A DNA stretch of 38,156 nucleotides from Deltaproteobacteria bacterium (GTDB lineage Bacteria; Myxococcota_A; UBA9042; DTJE01). The notes under the pieces are model-generated. The model had not been told where the DNA came from and searched no databases. It worked only from the letters and a program-made list of their open reading frames with translations. Position 1 is the first letter of the stretch. Each line of letters opens with the position of its first letter. Below, one piece after another: positions 1 to 5,213 of this stretch. The DNA lies in NCBI GenBank assembly GCA_016875475.1, contig VGRB01000005.1:1-38156 (forward strand), in the 5' to 3' direction. The translations under genes were made by a program, and so were the position numbers.

Positions 1-2
1 TT

Positions 3-638
3 TTGCACGAGTACACGACCTGCGCGAACATCTACTGCAACCTCGTCTCGGCCGTGTCGCGCGCCGCGGTCGAGGTGCTCGGGATGTCCGGGCTCGTCGT
101 GCTGCTCGACGAGGCGGAGGTCGCGGGCAGCGTGCTCTACCGGTACCAGGCGCTTCGCGGCATGAACTTCTTCCGCGGGCTCGTGCTGACCGCGAACGAC
201 GACCCGGTGCTGCTGGAGGAGTCGCTCGACCGGACCGAGACGGTCACGGGCGTGCTGTCCGGGCTGGTCTACTCCGGCCACAACACGGTGCGCTACACGG
301 CCGGGATCCCTGCGCACCTGAAGATCGCGTTCGCGCTGACGCCCGGGTCGCTCCAGGACGCGTTCAGGAAGGCGCGCGAGTCGATCCGGACGGTGCAGCT
401 CGACGTGCTGTCCGCGGACCAGCTCCGCGATCTGTTCGGCCGGATCTGCGACCGCTTCCAGTCCGTGACCGGGATCCGCGTGTCGCCGCGAGACCGCGAG
501 AGCCTGTACCGCCTGATATCGACCGCGGACCGCGTCTCGTCCACGCGCGGGTTCATCAAGGCCGCGATCGAGGCGCTCGACTACGTCCGCTTCTACCCCG
601 AGGGCGACGTGGCCGGCATGATCTCGGGGACGGGCTGA
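3..638 (+). CDS. BrxD/DUF2791-like ATP-binding protein, 3' end only
   Basis: Only the C-terminal 211 residues are in the window. The reading frame is open to the left edge, so the TTG used by the ORF track is probably internal. A hydrophobic strand ending in acidic residues (LVVLLDEAEVAG) looks like the Walker B of the BREX BrxC/BrxD ATPase families. It is followed by a sensor-like LTANDDPVL strand and a helical C-terminus. In BREX type 2-like loci and in some stand-alone defence pairs, such ATPases sit directly before an Lhr-like helicase. The same order is seen here, with a 2-nt gap to the helicase. The family assignment rests on this context plus the Walker B region; the Walker A half is outside the window. 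It could instead be another STAND/AAA ATPase paired with a helicase. Confidence 0.6.
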   Translation: MHEYTTCANIYCNLVSAVSRAAVEVLGMSGLVVLLDEAEVAGSVLYRYQALRGMNFFRGLVLTANDDPVLLEESLDRTETVTGVLSGLVYSGHNTVRYTAGIPAHLKIAFALTPGSLQDAFRKARESIRTVQLDVLSADQLRDLFGRICDRFQSVTGIRVSPRDRESLYRLISTADRVSSTRGFIKAAIEALDYVRFYPEGDVAGMISGTG

Positions 639-640
639 CG

Positions 641-2320
641 ATGCCTCCCCCCCCGCCCGGCGCGACGTTCGACCGGAACGAGGCGCGCACCGCGATGCCG
701 CGCGCGTTCGCCGCGTTCCTGGGGGCGTACCCCCGGATCACCCCGATCCAGGCGGCGGCCTTCCCGGTGCTCGCGTCGGGCCGCGACGCGGTCCTGGTCG
801 CGCCCGCGGCGTCCGGCAAGACCGAGGCCGCGCTCGTGCCGCTGTGCGAGCGGCTGCTGCACCTGCCGTCCCGCGCGGGCGCCGGGATCCTGTACGTCGT
901 GCCGACCCGGGCGCTCGCGAACGACATCGAGGTGCGGTGCCGGGGACCGGCCGCCTCCCTCCGGCTCGACCTCGTGATCCGCACCGGCGACCGGCCGACG
1001 GCCGTGGCCGACCGGGACGTGGGCGTCCTCGTGACCACGCCGGAGTCGTTCGACTCGCTGCTCTGCCGCGCGCCGCGCCTGTTCTCGGCACTCGGCGCCG
1101 CGGTGGTGGACGAGGCCCACCTGATGGACGGCACCTACCGGGGGGATCAGCTCCGCATCCTGTTCCGGCGCCTGCTGCGCGGCCTGAAGAGGCGGCCGCA
1201 GCTCGTGGCGATGTCGGCCACGATCGCGGACCCGGCCGCGGTCGGCCGCCGCCTGTTCGACGCGGACGCCGTCGTCGTGCGCGCGGGCGCGGACCGGCCG
1301 GTCCGGATCGACTCGGCCCCGGACGCGCCGTCCGCGATCCGGGCGCTGCGCGCGGCCGGGGTGACCAAGGCGCTCGTCTTCTGCAACAGCCGCCGCCGCG
1401 TGGAGGAGGTCTCGTTCGCGATCGCGGCGGCCGGCATCTGGCCGCGCGAGCGCGTGATGGTGCACCACGCGAGCCTGCCGCGCCGCGAGCGCGAGGACGT
1501 GGAGCGCGCGTTCCGCCGGTGGGAGGCGGGCATCCTGGTCGCGACGACCACGCTCGAGCTGGGCGTGGACATCGGCGACGTGGAACCGGTCGTGCTGGTC
1601 GGCGCGCCCGAGACGTCCGCCGCGTTCCGGCAGCGGGTGGGCCGGGGCTGCCGCCGCAAGGCGGGCATGGTCGCGATCTGCGTGCCCGAGGACGACGCTG
1701 ACCGCGAGGCGTTCGACGGGATCCGCGCCGCGCTGGACGGCGGCGATCTGCCCCCCATGCCGTACGTGCCGGACCTGTCGGTCGCGGTCCAGCAGGCGTT
1801 CTCGACCCTGTTCGGCGCGCCGCGCGGCCTCCGCCGCGCCGATCTGCTCGCGCTCCTCGCGCCGCTCGGCACGCGGGGCGACCTCTCCGGGATCCTCGAC
1901 CACCTCGTGTCCGAGGGCCACCTCGAGTCCGCGTCCGGGGACCGGCTGGTCGCCTCGACCGCGGTGATGGACATGGGCGAGCGCGGGCGGATCCACGGCA
2001 ACATCCCGGACGGCCGCACGGTGAAGGTCGTGGATTCCGCGACCGGCCGCGTGGTCGGCGAGGTCTCGGCCGCGGGCCTGGGCGCGCGGGCGGGCGCCGC
2101 GGACGACGGCACGCTCGCGCTCGGCGGCCGGTCGTGGCGCGTCACCGGGTCCTCCGGCGGGACCGGGCCCGGCGCGTTCGGTCGGGGCGCCGACCACATC
2201 CGCGTCTCGTCGGCCGGGGGGGTGGGAGCGCCCGGCGTGGCGCCGCTGTTCGCCCGCCGCGCCGAGGTCGGCGCGTTCCACCGCTACCTGCCCGAGCGGC
2301 TGCGGAGGCGCGTGCGCTGA
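641..2320 (+). CDS. Lhr/BrxHI-like DEAH-box helicase
   Basis: This 559-residue superfamily 2 helicase should be an ATP-driven nucleic-acid translocase. Motif I is APAASGKT (residues 54-61), motif II is DEAH (157-160), motif III is MSAT, and motif VI is RQRVGRGCRR (from residue 330). After the RecA pair comes a C-terminal region with a beta-rich segment (RIHGNIPDGRTVKVVD...RSWRV) like the part of Lhr-family proteins after the core. The protein is shorter than full-length Lhr, close to a core-only BrxHI-like form. The ATG lies 2 nt after the stop of the ATPase gene, so the two are probably translated from one message. Codons 2-5 contain a run of eight C (647-654), a possible slippage site. An ATPase-helicase pair of this type is associated with BREX and tellurite-resistance-linked defence loci. 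No other BREX gene is visible in this window. Confidence 0.8.
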   Translation: MPPPPPGATFDRNEARTAMPRAFAAFLGAYPRITPIQAAAFPVLASGRDAVLVAPAASGKTEAALVPLCERLLHLPSRAGAGILYVVPTRALANDIEVRCRGPAASLRLDLVIRTGDRPTAVADRDVGVLVTTPESFDSLLCRAPRLFSALGAAVVDEAHLMDGTYRGDQLRILFRRLLRGLKRRPQLVAMSATIADPAAVGRRLFDADAVVVRAGADRPVRIDSAPDAPSAIRALRAAGVTKALVFCNSRRRVEEVSFAIAAAGIWPRERVMVHHASLPRREREDVERAFRRWEAGILVATTTLELGVDIGDVEPVVLVGAPETSAAFRQRVGRGCRRKAGMVAICVPEDDADREAFDGIRAALDGGDLPPMPYVPDLSVAVQQAFSTLFGAPRGLRRADLLALLAPLGTRGDLSGILDHLVSEGHLESASGDRLVASTAVMDMGERGRIHGNIPDGRTVKVVDSATGRVVGEVSAAGLGARAGAADDGTLALGGRSWRVTGSSGGTGPGAFGRGADHIRVSSAGGVGAPGVAPLFARRAEVGAFHRYLPERLRRRVR

Positions 2321-2405
2321 TCCGCGGCATGCGGGGGGGGCATTGACCAGCGGGTGTTCCGACCGCCGGCGAAGCGCCCGCGGCCGGACGACTCCGAGGG
2401 CCTCG

Positions 2406-2519
2406 CTACGGCAGCTCGCGCAGTTCGTCCGGCGAGATGCCCATGTCGTCGAGGATGCCGCTCAGGGTCTTCGGCTTGACGTCCTTGCCGGCGTGGACGG
2501 GGATCACGACCCTGGCGCC
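2406..2519 (-). pseudogene. hicA 3' remnant (mRNA interferase fragment)
   Basis: Read on the minus strand, the last 37 codons of an ORF encode RVVIPVHAGKDVKPKTLSGI and then a helix ending in DELRELP. This matches the C-terminal half of HicA/YcfA toxins (VVIPxHxxKxxKxGTLxxIL). The N-terminal half, with the double-stranded-RNA-binding fold start and the GSH-type catalytic histidine region, is absent. The fragment instead runs into the 3' end of hicB in another frame, as expected from an internal deletion joining the two genes. It is therefore predicted to be non-functional. Confidence 0.7.
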
Positions 2520-2683
2520 GCCTTGAGGTCGTCCAGGTAGACCTCGATGGCCTCGCGGATGTTGGCAGGCGCCTCGTCGAGGGTGTCTCCCAGGGTGTGA
2601 CATCCCCTGAGCGCCGGGCAGAACGCGTGAAGGCCGCCGTCCTTCTCGCGCTCCAGGATCACCGTGAGATGGCGCGCTTCCAT
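2504..2683 (-). CDS. hicB: HicB-family antitoxin, 59 aa, 3' end altered
   Basis: The product starts MEARHLTVILEREKDGG, followed by a FCPALRGCHTLGDTLDEA segment and an IREAIEVYLDDL helix. This is the classic partial-RNase-H fold of short HicB antitoxins, which bind and neutralise HicA. I chose the internal ATG at 2683 because the fold begins there; the upstream extension in the ORF track has no family similarity. Normal short HicB proteins run a little further after this helix. Here the frame ends KAAPGS and stops inside hicA-like sequence, so the C-terminus was probably replaced by a deletion junction. It may persist as an orphan antitoxin fragment. Confidence 0.75.
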   Translation of the reverse strand: MEARHLTVILEREKDGGLHAFCPALRGCHTLGDTLDEAPANIREAIEVYLDDLKAAPGS

Positions 2684-2715
2684 GCACCTGACCTTGCTTC
2701 TCCCGTTGGGTCCCG

Positions 2716-2874
2716 TCAACCCGCAGGACACCCGCAGGAACCCGCCGAACCCGCCAGCGGTTCCCACGGGTCGCGACCGCCGCAACCGCGCTCGATCAGG
2801 CGCTCCAGCAGTTTCTGCGTGTCGGCGTCCGCGCTCACGACCACCAGTTCGTAGGGCGGGTCGCGGACGATCAC
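2716..2874 (-). pseudogene. Truncated partner gene of the AAA ATPase
   Basis: A 52-codon frame begins with GTG at 2874, overlapping the ATPase stop by 4 nt (GTGA). Its start, YELVVVSADADTQKLLERL, looks like a beta-strand plus helix opening a larger globular domain. It recalls the short second genes that follow RecF-like AAA ATPases in several defence pairs (ATPase plus TOPRIM- or nuclease-like partner). After about 30 residues the sequence degenerates into AGSAGSCGCPAG, encoded by a short tandem repeat, and stops. I infer that the gene lost most of its 3' portion. The original function cannot be told. A genuine 52-aa microprotein is possible but less likely. Confidence 0.5.
2720..2758. repeat. 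Degenerate 10-11 bp tandem microrepeat
   Basis: Four consecutive copies of a CCCGC-led unit occur: CCCGCAGGA twice, then CCCGCCGAA and CCCGCCAGC, at 9-11 bp spacing. They lie at the truncated 3' end of the ATPase partner gene, just before hicB. The arms GGAACC and GGTTCC around 2738-2764 could also pair as a hairpin. The repeat may mark the deletion scar. Confidence 0.55.
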
Positions 2875-4112
2875 GACAGGACCCCCATCACGAGCAGGTC
2901 CGCGAGGCTTGCGCCGCCGCTCCACCGGTCCAACTCCGGGACCTCGGGTCCGCGTCGGACGAGCGCCGAGCCGTCGTCCCGGCGGCGGAACACCAGCGCG
3001 TCGTCCAGGGTCACGTGCGCGAGGAACACGGGCGAGTGCGTGGCACAAAGCCACTGCACTCCGGCGCCCGGCTGGGCGATGGCCTGGAACGCGGCCTGGA
3101 TCGCGAGCGGGTTCAGTCCGTTCTCGGGCTCCTCGACCAGGTATACGACCCTCCGGTCCGGCCGGGCCGAGTAGGAGAGCACGGAGAGGGCCATCAGGCG
3201 CAGGGTCCCGTCGGAGAGCAGCCAGGAGGGTACGGGGTTGCCGTGCTCCCCGGCGAACCGCGCCGAGAGCACGAGGTGACGGTCCTCTTCGCGGACGGAG
3301 ACGCCGATGTCCTCGAGTCCCGGCACGGCCGTCGCCACGTGCTTCTTCCACTGGTCGAACAGGAGCGGGTCACGCTCCGAGAGGTCCTTGACGACGTTCG
3401 GGAGTCCCGAGCCGTCCAGTCCCAGCACCGGTTTGCCGCCGGGCGGCGAGGACGCTTGCAGGCGTCGCGGCTCGAGGGCCAGCCGCCGCACCCCCTCCCT
3501 CAGCAACTCCTTGGCGCGAAGGGAGAGCGGGAACCGCTCCGGGTCCTCGGGGAGGCTGCCGAATGCCGACCGGTCCTCGCCGAAGCGGAACATGCTGTTC
3601 CACTCCGTCTTCTCGTCGCGGAAGTAGTCACGCCCTTCCGGGGTCTTTCCGACGATCTTCCGCCAGCCGCGGGGCTGGGCCGGGTGGACCACGGGCCCGA
3701 GGTGCTCGGGTCCGAACAGGCTCGGCTCCACGACATCGGGACCCCGGACCCATGTCGAGAAGAACAGGTTCTCCCGAAGGATCCGCAGGCCGCCGCTGCC
3801 GCCAATCCCGATCTCCATCTCGTGCCGGAGCGCGGCTCGAGGTCCGTCGCTCGCGTCGCCGTTCGCCGCGTCGACTTCCACGGCGAAGGCGATGGGCCGA
3901 TCCGCGTCGTAGCACAGGTCGTAGAACGAAGGCGTGCGGCGCGCAACGGCCTCGCCGACGCCGAGGCTGAGCACGTCCGTGACGAACTGGAGCGCGTCGA
4001 GGAAGGTGGTCTTCCCGGCGGCGTTCGGCCCCACGAGGACCTGGAACGGCGTCAGTGAGACCCGGTTCGCGCGCAGCATCCGGAAGTTCCTGACTTCGAG
4101 CGACCTGATCAC
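2871..4112 (-). CDS. RecF/SMC-like AAA ATPase (AAA15/AAA21 type)
   Basis: The predicted protein has 413 residues when started at GTG 4112, where the family-typical opening VIRSLEVRNFRML begins. A good ribosome site (GGGAGG, about 6 nt upstream) supports this start; the upstream extension in the track has no such support. Walker A is GPNAAGKTT (28-36). An ABC-signature-like LLSDGTLRLMAL and a Walker B YLVEEPENGLNP follow, then the H-loop ATHSPVFLAH. The ending LADLLVMGVLS is also seen in stand-alone defence ATPases of this group. Such proteins couple ATP-dependent dimerisation to a partner effector. Here the overlapping downstream gene is truncated, so the pair may be inactive. Relation to the methylation-associated (MAD3-like) ATPases is possible but not shown. 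Confidence 0.8.
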   Translation of the reverse strand: MIRSLEVRNFRMLRANRVSLTPFQVLVGPNAAGKTTFLDALQFVTDVLSLGVGEAVARRTPSFYDLCYDADRPIAFAVEVDAANGDASDGPRAALRHEMEIGIGGSGGLRILRENLFFSTWVRGPDVVEPSLFGPEHLGPVVHPAQPRGWRKIVGKTPEGRDYFRDEKTEWNSMFRFGEDRSAFGSLPEDPERFPLSLRAKELLREGVRRLALEPRRLQASSPPGGKPVLGLDGSGLPNVVKDLSERDPLLFDQWKKHVATAVPGLEDIGVSVREEDRHLVLSARFAGEHGNPVPSWLLSDGTLRLMALSVLSYSARPDRRVVYLVEEPENGLNPLAIQAAFQAIAQPGAGVQWLCATHSPVFLAHVTLDDALVFRRRDDGSALVRRGPEVPELDRWSGGASLADLLVMGVLS

Positions 4113-4156
4113 CTCGGACCTCCCGGGGGCGAGCGAACTCCGAGCAGCCGGGAGGA

Positions 4157-4162
4157 ATTCTA
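4157..4162 (-). promoter_or_regulatory. -10 element of the AAA ATPase gene
   Basis: On the minus strand GGTGTAGAATTC lies about 44 nt before the GTG start. TAGAAT is a good -10 hexamer in otherwise very GC-rich DNA. The string GGTGTAGAAT recurs before the SNF2/PLD gene at 27581. No convincing -35 is visible. The rest of the 4113-4340 gap shows nothing I can name. Confidence 0.45.
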
Positions 4163-4340
4163 CACCCGGCAGGTCCGGGCGATGGGTGCGGGTCGCCGAG
4201 CCCCGAGCACCGGCCCGTGGTCCTGCCACAACCGGCGCGGCTGCTGTGGCCGACCGGAGCGACCGCGGCGCGAGGGAGGTGGGTCACCCACACGACGAAT
4301 CGTCCATCGCCGAACAGGATCGCGGGGGCGATCCCCGCGT

Positions 4341-4595
4341 TCAGGCCGAGCGGTCGGCCGACGCGGAGCGGATCCGCTCGTACAGGGCGTCCGGCGCGAT
4401 GTCCACGCCGTTCGGCCAGCACGGGGCACCCCATTCCGCGAGCCGCACGCGCGCGAAGAACGCCGGATCCTTGAGCGGCTCGAAGACGGGCCCGTTCATC
4501 CTGCCTGCGAGGTCGTCCTCTCCTTCTGTCCCGTCGTCGAAGCGGACGAAGAGCCGGTATGGGTGCCGCGCCTCGAGGTACACGATGCGTTCCAT
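4341..4595 (-). CDS. DUF2442 domain protein
   Basis: This 84-residue protein begins MERIVYLEARHPYRLFVRFD, followed by a short acidic turn and GPVFEPLKDPAFFARVRL, and closes with the WGAPCWPNGVDIAPDALYE block. That last block (W...WPNGxDIAPDxLY) is the hallmark of DUF2442. I use the ATG at 4595 because the domain starts there. It begins 2 nt after the stop of the DUF4160 gene, within one minus-strand operon. DUF4160-DUF2442 pairs are common in accessory regions and have been proposed as toxin-antitoxin-like modules. The biochemical role is unknown, and DNA binding by DUF2442 is only a suggestion. Confidence 0.85.
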   Translation of the reverse strand: MERIVYLEARHPYRLFVRFDDGTEGEDDLAGRMNGPVFEPLKDPAFFARVRLAEWGAPCWPNGVDIAPDALYERIRSASADRSA

Positions 4596-4597
4596 GG

Positions 4598-4858
4598 CTA
4601 CTCCAGTGGCTCGATTGCTCGAAGCGGCCGGCCCTCCTCGGCGAGCCGCCAGTCGTCGCGCAATTCCTCGCGGTGCACGAGTGCCCACTCGGCCACGAGG
4701 GCCAGAGCCCGCCGCGGAAGGGTGCCCCGCGAGACCTCGATCGTGTCGATCCGGATGACCGCCCGGTGCTCCGCGTACTCCACGTGGAAGTGCGGCGGCG
4801 GGTGCTCGTCGTAGAACATCCGCACGACGATCCCGAAGAACCGGCTGATCTCGGGCAC
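4598..4858 (-). CDS. DUF4160 domain protein
   Basis: This 86-residue protein opens MPEISRFFGIVVRMFYDEH and continues with PPPHFHVEYAEHRAVIRID. The PPHFHVxYxEHxA signature defines DUF4160. The C-terminal helix pair (ALALVAEWALVHREELRDDW) matches the usual length and layout. It is the first gene of a two-gene minus-strand operon with DUF2442. A perfect TATAAT lies 34 nt upstream. The HFH cluster could coordinate a metal, but no reaction is established. Pairing with DUF2442 suggests a small stress or toxin-antitoxin-type unit. Confidence 0.88.
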   Translation of the reverse strand: MPEISRFFGIVVRMFYDEHPPPHFHVEYAEHRAVIRIDTIEVSRGTLPRRALALVAEWALVHREELRDDWRLAEEGRPLRAIEPLE

Positions 4859-4891
4859 GGCCGCGGCCTCGCCTCTTGCGCCGATGGCCCG

Positions 4892-4897
4892 ATTATA
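4892..4897 (-). promoter_or_regulatory. Consensus -10 (TATAAT) of the DUF4160-DUF2442 operon
   Basis: The minus strand reads GGTCGTATAATCGGGCC. The exact TATAAT sits 34 nt before the DUF4160 ATG and stands out in GC-rich DNA. It overlaps the TAA stop of the small upstream minus-strand ORF. No matching -35 was found at 16-18 bp. Confidence 0.55.
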
Positions 4898-5093
4898 CGA
4901 CCCGCGGCGGGCAACTGCATGAGGGCATTGCCTGCCGCCGCAACGGACGTCGCGGGTCGCACCACGCGCCGTAGTGCACGCAGCGGCCGTCCGTGGTCAC
5001 GTGGTGGCACTCCTTGTGGAGCCCGTCGGACGGGTCGAGCAGGCAGGGGCGGTCGTCGAGGTCCGCGCGGCCCCGCACCAGGCGCACGAGCAT
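4893..5093 (-). CDS. Putative small Cys/His-rich protein (66 aa)
   Basis: This ORF fills most of the 355-bp gap between DUF4160 and the methyltransferase. From ATG 5093 the minus-strand codons up to GAWCDP end almost without exception in G or C, the pattern of true genes here, while the last 20 codons lose that bias. The product has regularly placed Cys and His (RPC, then KECHHVTTDGRCVHYGAWC), suggesting a small metal-binding knuckle. No clear ribosome site precedes the ATG, and the bias continues weakly upstream without a standard start. It may therefore be the 3' remnant of a larger gene. I do not recognise the family. Confidence 0.4.
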   Translation of the reverse strand: MLVRLVRGRADLDDRPCLLDPSDGLHKECHHVTTDGRCVHYGAWCDPRRPLRRQAMPSCSCPPRVV

Positions 5094-5122
5094 GCGCAGT
5101 GGCCGTCCGTGTCGCAGGACCC

Positions 5123-5131
5123 TGGTATACT
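5123..5131 (+). promoter_or_regulatory. Extended -10 (TGGTATACT) for the mod-ATPase-res operon
   Basis: TG-n-TATACT is an extended -10 element about 80 nt before the methyltransferase ATG. Similar TG-n-TAnnnT strings precede the SNF2 gene (16784) and galK (37658). No -35 is evident. Confidence 0.45.
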
Positions 5132-5213
5132 CGCGCTCGTTGCGGACGGGCGGAACGGGCTCGGTCGGCTTGCGCGACCGTGGCGACGGCCCGGGACGAG
5201 GAGGCCGCTGGCG

